A stretch of 64,000 nt of DNA from G965267425 sp965267425 (GTDB lineage Bacteria > Bacteroidota > Bacteroidia > Flavobacteriales_E > Vicingaceae). Both the position numbers and the translations under genes were made by a program. This document shows positions 7,803 through 17,274 of the stretch, one piece after another (the stretch's first letter is position 1; every line of letters starts with the position of its first letter). The stretch covers positions 310,001 through 374,000 of the forward strand of contig OZ253959.1 of assembly GCA_965267425.1 (NCBI GenBank). Direction: 5' to 3'. Below the pieces are notes generated by a model. The model worked only from the letters and a program-made list of their open reading frames with translations. It had not been told where the DNA came from and did not search any database.

Positions 7803-9443
7803 TTATTCAACCACAATTCTTGAAATAGCGAATTGAGGATTCTCAAAAGAAACGAAGTAAATTCCCTTACTCAGTCCAGAAACATTTATGTGGTCAGCAT
7901 ATCTTCCTTCGCGTATTTTTATCCCTTTAATGTTGTGTATAACATACGCCACGTTATTATCTACTCCTTTAAATCTTACAATTGAACTTGCGGGATTCGG
8001 GAAAGATTTGAGTAATTGGGTTTGATGTACAACGGTAGTTATACTCGTAGCATCCTGAATGTTCATTTTTGTTAGAAAAATATTCAACCTGGAAGTACGT
8101 ACGTCTCCCCAAACAGCATACAAATCATTTCCTACCAATTCTACACACATAAAGTCATTTCCACTGCCTTCCAAAATAGTATCATGGGATACCACCTGAT
8201 CGGATAACAGTATTTCTCTAAACACGGTGTCATTTTTTAATCGCACAGCGGCATAGATTTCCGTTGGGACCTTGTAAGAGGTATCTCCTGATTGCCTTCT
8301 ATCACGCCAGGTAATGGCTAAATCACCGTTGGCATTAAAGTCAGCCCACATCAAATCCTGCATGGCACCGTTACTTATAGGGTCTTGATTCACCCGAATG
8401 AAATCAGTCCATGAAACACCCTTGTCGAAAGACTCACTAAACAGTACATCAGGGTCGCCGTTTTGCTTGGAAAGGGTGACTAACGCCATATGACTGGCAT
8501 CGGTTTCATCTGTAAAAAAGTAACCTGCTTTTTTCGCAAACTCATTGGAAACGACCGAACCCGCTGAATATGTTTGAATCACCTGATGGCTTAACGAAGT
8601 TCCTGCATTGTTTGACGAAGCCAGAATCAAGGTTGGCAATAAATTTTGTGTTAGCACATAACTTGGGTAAGTAGCATAAAAGGTACCATCCGCTCCAATA
8701 GCAGGAGAAGGCATGGGCTGAGGAATTAAACTTCCGGCCAAGAAACCAGTCGTGTCCATAAGACGCGGCAATTGAAAGCTCAAACCTCCGTCTGTACTGA
8801 CGGACAAATATGGATTATAAGGAGGCAGTACATTTTGATCTGCATTCATGGACGTTACATAAATGGTTCCAGCATTTGGGCCATTTGACCGGTCAATTTC
8901 CATCCAGGGTCTATCTACACAGTATTTTCCGGGACAATCAGACAAACTGATTGCTTCTACAGCAGCATTCCAGGTAGCACCGCTATCGGTAGATTTTGTC
9001 ACATAGATGGCTCCATTGGTAAACGTAATTCGGTCATAATCTATGTAACATAGAAACACATTTCCATTTTTATCAAATTGCAAAGACGGATCAGCTGATG
9101 AATTACCAGTCACCTGGTGTGGTAGGTTTTTCACAGCAGACCAGGACGAGCCACCATCTGTGGAAAATTTGGTTTTAATAACGAGGTCTTCGCCAAACTT
9201 AAAACCCATCCATGCTACCACCAAATGTTGATCATCTAAAGGATTAATTGCCAAATAAGGTTCTCCATCAAAAACCAAACCTGAAGATATGTTTTGGTTT
9301 TGCGCATTCACAGGAATATTTAAAATGAAAATCACCAAAACAAGGATGGATGAACAGTTCAACAAAATTCGAAACAACCTGGAATCGCATTGCGTCCAGA
9401 TTTTCGCTCCTTGACGATTGTGCTTTTTTCGATATGATATCAT
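7803..9443 (-). CDS. secreted sialidase-fold (BNR/Asp-box) protein with T9SS sorting domain
   Basis: A 546-residue protein with an unusually long signal region (first 48 residues; hydrophobic core LVLVIFILNIPVNA). The body carries Asp-box repeats of a six-bladed propeller: STDGGSSWS, STDSGATWN, STDGGLSF and SFDKGVSWTD. The arginine triad of true sialidases was not identified, so enzymatic sialidase activity is doubtful; many such proteins only bind glycans. The C-terminus (LKSFPNPASS ... GIYFVSFEN) is a type A T9SS sorting domain. Expected location: cell surface or medium. Confidence 0.85.
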   Translation of the reverse strand: MISYRKKHNRQGAKIWTQCDSRLFRILLNCSSILVLVIFILNIPVNAQNQNISSGLVFDGEPYLAINPLDDQHLVVAWMGFKFGEDLVIKTKFSTDGGSSWSAVKNLPHQVTGNSSADPSLQFDKNGNVFLCYIDYDRITFTNGAIYVTKSTDSGATWNAAVEAISLSDCPGKYCVDRPWMEIDRSNGPNAGTIYVTSMNADQNVLPPYNPYLSVSTDGGLSFQLPRLMDTTGFLAGSLIPQPMPSPAIGADGTFYATYPSYVLTQNLLPTLILASSNNAGTSLSHQVIQTYSAGSVVSNEFAKKAGYFFTDETDASHMALVTLSKQNGDPDVLFSESFDKGVSWTDFIRVNQDPISNGAMQDLMWADFNANGDLAITWRDRRQSGDTSYKVPTEIYAAVRLKNDTVFREILLSDQVVSHDTILEGSGNDFMCVELVGNDLYAVWGDVRTSRLNIFLTKMNIQDATSITTVVHQTQLLKSFPNPASSIVRFKGVDNNVAYVIHNIKGIKIREGRYADHINVSGLSKGIYFVSFENPQFAISRIVVE

Positions 9444-9641
9444 AGACCTAAATTAATGAATCGATCTCATTTGATCATGATTGCTTGTCAAATTCAATTT
9501 AAAAGGTGAGGTTGCTTGATTTTCGTCAACAAAAAAAGGCGTAAATTGCCGTAATTTTTAGTTCAATTGACATTGCCGGATGGCAGATATGGCGCGTAAT
9601 CAATTGATACAGAACTTATTGTTTTATTAAACCACCACAAT

Positions 9642-12600
9642 ATGAAACGTGTATCAACTTTCGGCCTTTCGTGCCTATTTCTTTTCAATACTTTTCAAAC
9701 AAACAGTCAGCAATTTGCGGATGAAATAAAGGCCTACAATTTTCCAGGTTCAGCTTATAGAATGAGTACAGGGGACATCAATCAGGATGGACATGTCGAT
9801 TTATTAGTGGCTTCTTCATTCTCATACGATATGGTTTCTATGTATTTAAACGATGGAAACGGTAATTTCTATGACTTTGAACAAGTCCTGGATTTGGATT
9901 GGCCAGATGCGCTATTGGCTGATATGGACGGAGATGGGGATCTTGATATTGTCACCTCGTCTTTTGGTTTAGACAGAGTTGGCTGGTACAAAAATCATGG
10001 AAGAGGGAAATTTACTCCACTTCAGTATCAATCCATTAAATCCAATGTCACTGATCCGGATAATATGTTGAGTACGGATATTGATGGAGATGGAGATATG
10101 GATGTGATTTTTCATTATGATTTCATTTTTGATAAGGTGTATGTGGCATACAACAATGGTAGTGGAATATTTAATGCATCAAATATCATTACTACCAATG
10201 GAGGAATCAGAAACATTGCTGCCGGAGATATTGATGGCGACGGTGATAAGGATATTTTATGTAGTTATGATAATAAAGTGTCTTGGTTGGAAAATACCGG
10301 GTCAGGATTTGCTTCGCTTGCCACCATCAACTCAACCATTGGCGCAACCCATGTGAACAACTGCCTCTTAGTAGATTACGATAACGATGGCGACAAGGAC
10401 ATCTTTTATGGTTCCATTACCTGGACCAATGCCATGATCAGTGCATCGCAATTTGGATTTGTCGAAAGTTATGGAGATGGGACATTTGCGGACAAGGTGG
10501 CAGTGGCCAATAATGTTCAGAATTCTGGTCAGATAAAACATGCTGACATGGACAATGACGGTGACATGGATTTTGTATTGACCACTAACCAAGACAATAA
10601 AATTTTATGGTACGAAAACCTTGGTTGTGGAGAATTTGCACAACAACAAATTACATCGTCATACACAAATCAAAACTCTTTGGCCATTGCAGATGTTGAC
10701 AACAATGGAACAGCAGATGTTTTTGCTAGCAGCGGTATTTCTGTCTACAAGAACCTGTCTTCTGGATTCGATGAATTCACGTTTGCACGAAATGGAGGAA
10801 CACAGTTACCATTTGCTTTACATACATCTGATTTGGACAATGATGGGGATTTGGATTTAATTTCTACTTCGATTGATGATCACAAAGTAGCATGGTATGA
10901 AAACATTGGCAGTAACCGTTTTGGTTATCAACGAGTAATTTCAACGTCCACATTAAAACCTAATTCTGCTGCAGCTGCAGATTTTGACGGAGATGGAGAT
11001 ATGGATATTGCGGTATCATCCGATTCAAGTGACAATATTGTATGGTACAAACAACAAAGCAATCTGAGTTTTTCATCTCAGACGGTCATTTCAACAGGTG
11101 TTCAGGAGCCTACATCCATTTATGCGGCCGATCTTAACGCAGATGGTAAAATGGATTTGTTATCATCCTCATATCAAGACAATAAAATTGCATGGTATGA
11201 AGGCAATGGTAATGGAACATTTGGAAGTCAGAAAGTCTTGTCCACGGGTGCTGATGGAGCACAAGTAGTGATGGCAGCAAAGTTGGATGCTGACACTTTT
11301 TATGATGTGCTTTATGCGTCCATCAACGACAATACAGTTGGTTGGTTTGAGAACAATGGTGACGAAACATTCTCCAGTTTGAAAACCATATCTTCAACAG
11401 ACACGCTGGTAACCTGGGTGGATGTGATGGATGTGGAAGGAGATGGTGATATGGATGTTTTTAGTTGTGGATTATCAGGCACTATTATTTGTTATAAAAA
11501 TAATGGACTGGGTTCATTTACAAGCTCAGACACCATTGATGCAACAGGTGATTATGGATTGGTTTCATTGGCGGATGTTGACCATGATGGAAGAAAAGAC
11601 ATTTTAGCTACTGAAATTATCAGTAATAGAATAGTATGGTTTCGAAATTTGGGGTCCGGATCTTTTTCTGGACGAATGGTTGCGGCATCTGGCATAACGG
11701 CACCAAGGCACGTGTTAGCAGTTGACGTCGATCATGATACAGATCTCGATATTGTCACCTCTGCTTATGGGGATAATGATATTTTCTTAATTAGAAACGG
11801 TGTTGTAAATCAATCTGACCTTTTTGTAACCGCTTGTGACAGTTTTGTCAGCCCTTCAGGCCAAAATGTGTACAAAAACTCCGGAATTTATATGGACACC
11901 TTGGCTAATCAATTTAATGGGGACAGCATAGTTTCTATTGATTTATATGTGGTAGGACGGGATACTCTCAGTATCCAGCGCGACCTTTGTTTTGGAGATA
12001 CCACCTACATTACAACTACACCTTATACTTCCGCGGGATCATATTCTGAGCTTTTGACCAATCAATGTGGATTGGATTCTTTGGTGCAATTGGATGTATC
12101 CATCACTCATTTAGACACCACCACTATTGTGGATACCATTTGTTCCAATAGTTGCTTCAAAGTGGGAGAAACGTATTACACGCAAAGTGGAACGTATATT
12201 GACACACTCCCAAATAAATGTGGTTTTGATTCACTGATATTTTCTACGCTCGTTGTCAATGACATTAACGTCACCAATTTCACAGAAGATTTATGTAATG
12301 GAGACACCTTTTTTGTGGATACTATTCCTTTTGTAAGTTCTGGCATGTACACGGTAATATTGGAAAATCAAAAAGGTTGTGACTCCACGATTAATTTGGA
12401 TCTTTCGGTGACCGCCATAACCAGTTCCATTACAGTAAATGGGGGAACCATAAACGCTATCCAGAATAGTGCTTATTCTTATCAATGGTTGGATTGTGAC
12501 GATAATTTTGCTCCAATTCCTGGGGCTACTTCCAGTTCTTTTACTCCGGGTAAAGGGGGATCTTATGCCGTCTTGGTTTCAAGTAATGGATGTGAAAAAC

Positions 12601-12890
12601 AATCGGGTTGTAAAAGTGTAGATTTTACTGGGATTGTTGATTATTCAGGCCTTACCATTGATGTTGTTCCCAATCCAACGGAAGGGACATTCCAGGTTTA
12701 TTTTGATGTCACTTTACAGAATACCACGCTTACCATTACTGATTTAGTAGGGAAAGTATATCAATCCCAAAGGGTTGACAATGTTCATATGGTTTCCTTT
12801 TCGTTGGAAGACGCGCCTGATGGAGTTTACTTCGTACATTGTCAATTGCCTGGAGGTGAGACCTTCGTTGAAAAAATCATTAAACAATAG
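9642..12890 (+). CDS. large secreted FG-GAP/VCBS repeat protein with T9SS sorting domain
   Basis: A 1082-residue protein. After a signal peptide ending near NSQQ come about a dozen FG-GAP/VCBS repeats with calcium-type loops such as DINQDGHVD, DMDGDGDLD, DIDGDGDMD and DVDHDTDLD, each followed by a WYKN/WYEN strand; this predicts integrin-like beta-propellers. From about residue 735 there are about four copies of a disulfide-type segment of the form CxxxxxxPSGxxYxxSGxYxDTLxN, then an Ig-like part and a final T9SS sorting domain (VVPNPTEGTF ... DGVYFVHCQ). Likely a surface adhesin or carbohydrate-binding scaffold. Confidence 0.88.
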   Translation: MKRVSTFGLSCLFLFNTFQTNSQQFADEIKAYNFPGSAYRMSTGDINQDGHVDLLVASSFSYDMVSMYLNDGNGNFYDFEQVLDLDWPDALLADMDGDGDLDIVTSSFGLDRVGWYKNHGRGKFTPLQYQSIKSNVTDPDNMLSTDIDGDGDMDVIFHYDFIFDKVYVAYNNGSGIFNASNIITTNGGIRNIAAGDIDGDGDKDILCSYDNKVSWLENTGSGFASLATINSTIGATHVNNCLLVDYDNDGDKDIFYGSITWTNAMISASQFGFVESYGDGTFADKVAVANNVQNSGQIKHADMDNDGDMDFVLTTNQDNKILWYENLGCGEFAQQQITSSYTNQNSLAIADVDNNGTADVFASSGISVYKNLSSGFDEFTFARNGGTQLPFALHTSDLDNDGDLDLISTSIDDHKVAWYENIGSNRFGYQRVISTSTLKPNSAAAADFDGDGDMDIAVSSDSSDNIVWYKQQSNLSFSSQTVISTGVQEPTSIYAADLNADGKMDLLSSSYQDNKIAWYEGNGNGTFGSQKVLSTGADGAQVVMAAKLDADTFYDVLYASINDNTVGWFENNGDETFSSLKTISSTDTLVTWVDVMDVEGDGDMDVFSCGLSGTIICYKNNGLGSFTSSDTIDATGDYGLVSLADVDHDGRKDILATEIISNRIVWFRNLGSGSFSGRMVAASGITAPRHVLAVDVDHDTDLDIVTSAYGDNDIFLIRNGVVNQSDLFVTACDSFVSPSGQNVYKNSGIYMDTLANQFNGDSIVSIDLYVVGRDTLSIQRDLCFGDTTYITTTPYTSAGSYSELLTNQCGLDSLVQLDVSITHLDTTTIVDTICSNSCFKVGETYYTQSGTYIDTLPNKCGFDSLIFSTLVVNDINVTNFTEDLCNGDTFFVDTIPFVSSGMYTVILENQKGCDSTINLDLSVTAITSSITVNGGTINAIQNSAYSYQWLDCDDNFAPIPGATSSSFTPGKGGSYAVLVSSNGCEKQSGCKSVDFTGIVDYSGLTIDVVPNPTEGTFQVYFDVTLQNTTLTITDLVGKVYQSQRVDNVHMVSFSLEDAPDGVYFVHCQLPGGETFVEKIIKQ

Positions 12891-12918
12891 TATCGAATTG
12901 TAAAGCCTGAGTTTAGCT

Positions 12919-13848
12919 TCAGGCAATGTCATATTTCGAACCTGAAAAAAATTGACGTATCACCTCATCTTTTTCGGATTTCACATGATCCAAAAAAGCT
13001 TTGGCAGTTGGAGATAGTTTTTTTGATTTCAACCATATTAAATTCCAGTTGGTGATAATAGGAAGACCTTTTACAGGAATGATTCTTAAATCGCCTTGCT
13101 CCAACGCATTTTTAATGCCAATTAGCGGCATAATGGAACACCCTAAACCCGCAATCACTGCTTGTTTAAGAGCCTCGTTGGAGGTCAATTCCATTTTTTT
13201 ATACGTTGATATCTTCTTAGAGGAAATGAATTGTTCCATGGCTTGCCGTGTGGCAGAACCTTGCTCCCTGTAGATTAACGGCAGTTCTTCGAATAGCTTT
13301 CGAAAGGATATTTTTTCGGGAAGTTCAAGACGAGTACCTGCAACTAAATAAAGCTTGTTTTCCATTAAAGACACTCTTTCTATGTCAAGATGATCTGGAA
13401 TAACTGAAACCAGTGAAAAATCAACTTCGTTGTTTTCGAGACTTTCAACTACGCGTGTTTTATTGGTGACATCCATATTGAGATCGATACCCCTGTTTTG
13501 TTCCATGAATTTGGACAGGAAGTATGGCATAGCATACTTGCCGGTAGAGACTACGGAAATTTTCAATTTTCCCGCAAGTTGCCCCTGAAATGCCAACGTT
13601 TTGTAGTTGATGGCTTCAATTTCATTAAGAATTTTTTCTGCGGCTTCCGCAATTTCATACCCAAAGTCTGTGATGTGCAATTTTCGACCTACCACTTCCG
13701 TGAGGGGTACGGAAAATTGATCTTGAAATTTTTTTAACTGAATTGATACGGCAGGTTGGGTCAAAAAAAGCTCTTCAGATGCCTTTGTAATACTTTGATT
13801 ATCAACAATTTTAGAGAATATTCTAAGTTGATTCAATGTGTAATTCAT
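12919..13848 (-). CDS. LysR-family transcriptional regulator, CbbR/CmpR-like
   Basis: A 309-residue regulator. The N-terminal winged helix (residues 1-65) contains NQSITKASEELFLTQPAVSIQLKKFQ, close to the recognition helix of CbbR/CmpR regulators of carbon fixation and bicarbonate uptake. The rest is a two-lobed effector-binding domain with a C-terminal tail. It is divergent from the small-protein/SbtA transcript with 100 bases between them, the classical arrangement for LysR control of a neighbour. I infer that it controls bicarbonate uptake; the effector is not known. Confidence 0.93.
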   Translation of the reverse strand: MNYTLNQLRIFSKIVDNQSITKASEELFLTQPAVSIQLKKFQDQFSVPLTEVVGRKLHITDFGYEIAEAAEKILNEIEAINYKTLAFQGQLAGKLKISVVSTGKYAMPYFLSKFMEQNRGIDLNMDVTNKTRVVESLENNEVDFSLVSVIPDHLDIERVSLMENKLYLVAGTRLELPEKISFRKLFEELPLIYREQGSATRQAMEQFISSKKISTYKKMELTSNEALKQAVIAGLGCSIMPLIGIKNALEQGDLRIIPVKGLPIITNWNLIWLKSKKLSPTAKAFLDHVKSEKDEVIRQFFSGSKYDIA

Positions 13849-13852
13849 AAAA

Positions 13853-13871
13853 TATGATTATATATATCATT
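13853..13871. promoter_or_regulatory. candidate LysR operator (AT-rich dyad)
   Basis: An interrupted palindrome with arms ATGAT and ATCAT around a 7-base TA centre lies 5 bases upstream of the LysR start codon and about 80 bases upstream of the divergent gene. LysR proteins bind T-N11-A dyads in such places and repress themselves. The region is very AT-rich, so a chance dyad is possible. Confidence 0.45.
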
Positions 13872-13948
13872 ATAAATATAAATAAAAATATATGAAATAT
13901 TATCTTTTGATTTGTACCGATTAATAGTGCAAACGAAAATAATATCCT

Positions 13949-14263
13949 ATGAAATTCCTTGAGAAATTAGAAAAGCAACCAACCAAAGAAGTCAACGAAA
14001 CCATTGAGCTTGTGAAAGGCGGATTTACACCTTCAGAAGCGTATCATGTGGTTTCTGCGCTTATTCGTGAAAAAGTAAATTTTCATAAAATTCATCGATT
14101 GAGGCAATGTGAAGGAGATTGTAACTCTGACATATCCTATTCAAATTCGAGAATTGAAGAGTTAGAATCTCAACTTAATCTTGCTCAGCAATTTTTGCAG
14201 GCAGCTGATGCATTGGGCAAAGAAGTAAACGTTGAGAGTTCATTAAAAATAACATTAAAGTAG
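13949..14263 (+). CDS. small helical protein of unknown function, upstream of sbtA
   Basis: A 104-residue soluble, mostly helical protein. Residues about 10-45 (ELVKGGFTPSEAYHVVSALIREKVNFHKIHRL) look like a compact helical domain; about 65-95 (SRIEELESQLNLAQQFLQAADAL) is a predicted coiled coil. Two cysteines lie in RQCEGDCNSD. It is not the PII-like SbtB that regulates cyanobacterial SbtA and I do not recognise a family. Its position, 24 bases before the transporter and divergent from the LysR gene, suggests a partner or regulator of the transporter. Confidence 0.8.
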   Translation: MKFLEKLEKQPTKEVNETIELVKGGFTPSEAYHVVSALIREKVNFHKIHRLRQCEGDCNSDISYSNSRIEELESQLNLAQQFLQAADALGKEVNVESSLKITLK

Positions 14264-14287
14264 TTCTAAGATTTTTAAACCTCGGTG

Positions 14288-15253
14288 ATGGAGTTTCAAT
14301 TTCTAGTAGAAAACCTCAGCAATCCAGCATTACTCTTTTTCTTTCTAGGAGCGTTAGCAGTTCAGTTTAAAAGTGATTTAGAAATTCCAAAAAACTCATC
14401 GAGGTTTATATCTCTTTATTTGTTGCTTTCGATTGGATTCAAAGGAGGCCAGGAGTTAGCCCATAGTTCTTTTTCCGCAGAAATAGTATGGTCCCTTGTG
14501 TTCGGAATACTCCTGGCCTTTTCCATTCCTTTGTATTGTTTTTTCATTCTAAAGCGCAAATTCAGTATTTCCAACGCAGGCGCTATTGCAGCTTCCTATG
14601 GGTCCGTGAGCGCAGTAACATTTGTAACCACCATTTCCTTTCTTGAAATTCAGCATATTCCTTTTGGAGGACATATGGTTGCGGTCATGGCCCTGATGGA
14701 GGCACCTTCCATTTTAGTTGGAGTCTTGTTAATCAGTTATTTTGACAAGAACAATAGAGCCGAATTGGAATTGAATAAAATTGTAAAGCATGCTTTGTCC
14801 AACGGAAGTGTATTACTGATTTTAGGCAGCTTAGTCATTGGTTTTTTGGCCAATGAAGCCCAGGCAGAAGGTATCAAACCTTTTACCACGGATTTATTCA
14901 AAGGATTTTTAGCAGTGTTTTTGTTAGACATGGGCATTACCAGTGGAAAGAAGCTTAGTTCATTCATTAAGCAAGGTAAGTTTGCTTTGCTTTTTGCGAT
15001 TGTGATTCCCTTAATTAACGGTTGCACGGTGGCGTGGGTCAGTGGTATTTTTATTGAACATACTGGTAATAGATTGTTGTTTGCCATTCTGGCCGCAAGC
15101 GCATCTTATATTGCTGTCCCCGCTGCAATGCGATTGGCCGCACCACAAGCCAATCCAGGATTGTATTTGCCCATGGCGCTTGCCATTACTTTCCCATTTA
15201 ACATAACGTTAGGTATGCCATTGTATTTGGCCATATGTAACTTCTTTCCTTAG
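14288..15253 (+). CDS. sbtA: SbtA-type sodium-dependent bicarbonate transporter
   Basis: A 321-residue membrane protein with about ten helices in two inverted halves, matching the SbtA/DUF897 family of Na+/bicarbonate symporters. Recognisable segments are NPALLFFFLGALAV, LSIGFKGGQEL, AASYGSVSAVTFV, MALMEAPSI (each in the first half), and GFLAVFLLDMGI, AASASYIAVPAAMRLA and GLYLPMALAITFPFN in the second. The cytosolic loop in the middle is short, as in other heterotroph members. The start is the ATG following a GTG. No carboxysome, Rubisco or carbonic anhydrase gene is nearby, so the bicarbonate probably feeds anaplerotic carboxylases. Confidence 0.9.
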   Translation: MEFQFLVENLSNPALLFFFLGALAVQFKSDLEIPKNSSRFISLYLLLSIGFKGGQELAHSSFSAEIVWSLVFGILLAFSIPLYCFFILKRKFSISNAGAIAASYGSVSAVTFVTTISFLEIQHIPFGGHMVAVMALMEAPSILVGVLLISYFDKNNRAELELNKIVKHALSNGSVLLILGSLVIGFLANEAQAEGIKPFTTDLFKGFLAVFLLDMGITSGKKLSSFIKQGKFALLFAIVIPLINGCTVAWVSGIFIEHTGNRLLFAILAASASYIAVPAAMRLAAPQANPGLYLPMALAITFPFNITLGMPLYLAICNFFP

Positions 15254-15265
15254 CAAGAGTCAACA

Positions 15266-16000
15266 TCAATAATCCCAGATTTTAATGGGTTTTTGCTTTT
15301 GATCGTGCATGTCACTTCCATTGATTCGATCCCAAAACCGACCACCAACGATTTGTTCCGCGTCGTACGTAACTGCCAAATAATCTTCAATTTTTCCACC
15401 CAATTCTTTATTTTCCATTTCAAACGTCCAAAGTTTTAATTTGCCTTTATCGTCTTCAGCTAGGACACTTTTAACAAAGGCATGCGGGATGGGGACATCA
15501 ATACCGTACTCATCTTCAGGAACACCTATCAAATCGATTTGTCGTTCGAAATAAAAAACTGGACATGTCAGCACATATGTTTCCAACACATGATCTTGTG
15601 CATTTAAGGTGCGAATAGCTTCTTCCAATTCTTTCCAGATTTTACGATTGAATTTCGGGTGTTGGGGAGACATGTTTGACAACAAAAATGTTTCACTGTT
15701 TTGAATCTCAAGAATATCATTATTGGCGCTTGCAACCAAGTGACCACGGTCGTAACCACTTCCCTGATATGCCTCAAGACCTGCTCGAAATCTTCTGGGT
15801 ATGCGCGTATCGGCACGAAAATTATTCATTCGCTCCGCTTCAGAAAGTAAGTATTTGTTGCGATTGATGATCTCTAAAGTCCACTTGGCTTGCCTGAAAT
15901 ACCAAGAATATCCAATGGTGAAATATCGCCCTACGAGTATTTCATCACAAATTGGAGCACCGTACCTCAATTCAGGTTGAATTTGAAAGGGATTGTTCAT
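15266..16000 (-). CDS. DNA/RNA non-specific endonuclease (NUC1 family)
   Basis: A 244-residue nuclease of the Serratia type (beta-beta-alpha-metal fold). The DRGH motif (Asp84-His87, followed by LVASANND) contains the catalytic His; SNMSPQHPKFNRKIW supplies the metal-binding Asn118. No signal peptide is evident, so it may act in the cytoplasm or leave by an unrecognised route. The annotated start is the ATG giving MNNPFQIQPEL; a TTG eight codons upstream is an alternative. It converges on sbtA. Confidence 0.9.
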   Translation of the reverse strand: MNNPFQIQPELRYGAPICDEILVGRYFTIGYSWYFRQAKWTLEIINRNKYLLSEAERMNNFRADTRIPRRFRAGLEAYQGSGYDRGHLVASANNDILEIQNSETFLLSNMSPQHPKFNRKIWKELEEAIRTLNAQDHVLETYVLTCPVFYFERQIDLIGVPEDEYGIDVPIPHAFVKSVLAEDDKGKLKLWTFEMENKELGGKIEDYLAVTYDAEQIVGGRFWDRINGSDMHDQKQKPIKIWDY

Positions 16001-16150
16001 GTAAGCAGAATTTGATGAATTCAACGTGTGAATAAAATGAAATTACTTTGGTATTGTGCTGTATTCAATACCCAATCTTGGGCATTTTACTAATTGAATA
16101 GCAATCCCGTTAGGCAATTATTTGATAATTAAATTATCTGCTATCAGCGG

Positions 16151-16158
16151 TATATTTG
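16151..16158 (+). promoter_or_regulatory. Bacteroidota-type -7 box upstream of the LolA-like lipoprotein gene
   Basis: TATATTTG matches the TAnnTTTG -7 element and lies 47 bases before the start codon. No well-spaced -33 TTG was found, so this is tentative. Confidence 0.4.
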
Positions 16159-16205
16159 GCCTAAATGATGAAAATTTTGAAAAATTGTAAGGGTAGAACA
16201 AATCA

Positions 16206-17060
16206 ATGGAAGGAAAACTAAAAATATGTTTAAGCGCAATTTGCCTGCTGTTTTGGATTCAATATTCAGGTAGTGGTTGCCAAGGTACGTCAGATAGAAA
16301 TGCAAATAGGATCACTTCTGATCAACCAAATTCCGCGCTGAATTTTCAGAATGAAGCACATAAAATCGTTTATGAAATGGTCCAGAAAGTTGGCAACATG
16401 GATAAACTCAGATCAAAACAGGATGTTGTGTATACTAATACGTATCAAATGCCCAATGGAAATCAGGATATATCATTAGAAAAATACATTTTCGACGGTG
16501 AACTGTCTTATGGGCAATATGACATACATCAGCGCACATTTCCAAATTTGGAAGGAACCATTGAGCAAGGATATGACGGTGTGGAATATTGGTTAAAACA
16601 AAGAGGTCAAATTCTTGAGGATAAAGAATTGTTGGATGGAGTTGCCTTTAAACGACCAACCAATTTTTATTGGTTTGCGATGTTTCAAAAATTATTGGAT
16701 CCTGGTCTGGTATATGAACATTTGGGCGAAAAAATTATCGAAAATGAGTTATATGATGTTGTAAGCGTTTCATTCCTATCAAGTACTGATAATCCTACAG
16801 ATATCTATCAACTGTATATTCATAAGGAGACCAAACTAGTCGATCAATTTTTATTTACGGTCGTGGATAAGGGAGTAATGGATGAGCCGTTATTGATGCA
16901 ATTGGAATATGAACGGATTGAAGATTTGTTGATTCCAACAAAACGCAGGTATAAAAAATCAACATGGGAGGCAGAAATAAGTAATAAACCATGGATAGAA
17001 GTAACATGGACAAATATCAAATTCAACGTGGGTTTGACCTTGGCAGATTTCAAAAAATAG
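16206..17060 (+). CDS. putative lipoprotein, LolA-like fold (DUF6503-like)
   Basis: A 284-residue protein with an N-terminal hydrophobic segment and a possible lipoprotein cysteine near residue 25 (YSGSGC). The body starts with a helix (AHKIVYEMVQKVGNMDKLRSKQDVVYTNTY) and continues as long alternating beta strands (YIFDGELSYGQYDIH, GYDGVEYWLKQRGQ, YQLYIHKETKLVDQFLFTV, PTKRRYKKSTWE), typical of the LolA/LppX half-barrel. Similar Bacteroidota proteins are, as I recall, grouped as DUF6503. Function unknown; lipid or hydrophobic-ligand handling in the periplasm is possible. Confidence 0.7.
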   Translation: MEGKLKICLSAICLLFWIQYSGSGCQGTSDRNANRITSDQPNSALNFQNEAHKIVYEMVQKVGNMDKLRSKQDVVYTNTYQMPNGNQDISLEKYIFDGELSYGQYDIHQRTFPNLEGTIEQGYDGVEYWLKQRGQILEDKELLDGVAFKRPTNFYWFAMFQKLLDPGLVYEHLGEKIIENELYDVVSVSFLSSTDNPTDIYQLYIHKETKLVDQFLFTVVDKGVMDEPLLMQLEYERIEDLLIPTKRRYKKSTWEAEISNKPWIEVTWTNIKFNVGLTLADFKK

Positions 17061-17219
17061 GATGGAAGTGGTGTGCAAGTGCAGCGCCCCCGTTGATTCA
17101 TGCATTCTTTGACACTTATGACGTTGAAATTTCTGACTTGTCAGTGGCATCTTGAATTATTGTCAATGATCAACTCTTCTTAATAGTCTATTCTTGTTTA
17201 CTTACATTTTCCTATTGGT

Positions 17220-17244
17220 TCCCGTAAGTCTGTGACTTACGGGA
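17220..17244. repeat. REP-like palindrome upstream of the RAYT gene
   Basis: A perfect hairpin with arms CCCGTAAGTC and GACTTACGGG, loop TGT, extended by one T-A pair. It shares the AAGTY-loop-RACTT core with the two other palindromes around this transposase. Confidence 0.8.
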
Positions 17245-17253
17245 CAAATAAGT

Positions 17254-17268
17254 CAAGTTCGTAACTTG
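17254..17268. repeat. second REP-like palindrome, abutting the RAYT start
   Basis: Arms CAAGTT and AACTTG around CGT, ending 6 bases before the RAYT ATG. It carries the same core as its neighbours. Confidence 0.65.
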
Positions 17269-17274
17269 TATGTT

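Noticed and set aside
7803..9443. Calling the Asp-box protein a sialidase enzyme
   Set aside because: Asp boxes are clear, but the catalytic arginine triad and Tyr/Glu pair were not identified.
12905..12924. Hairpin GCCTGA/TCAGGC between the FG-GAP and LysR genes
   Set aside because: Only six pairs, overlapping the LysR stop and with no T run; a weak bidirectional terminator cannot be excluded but is not supported.
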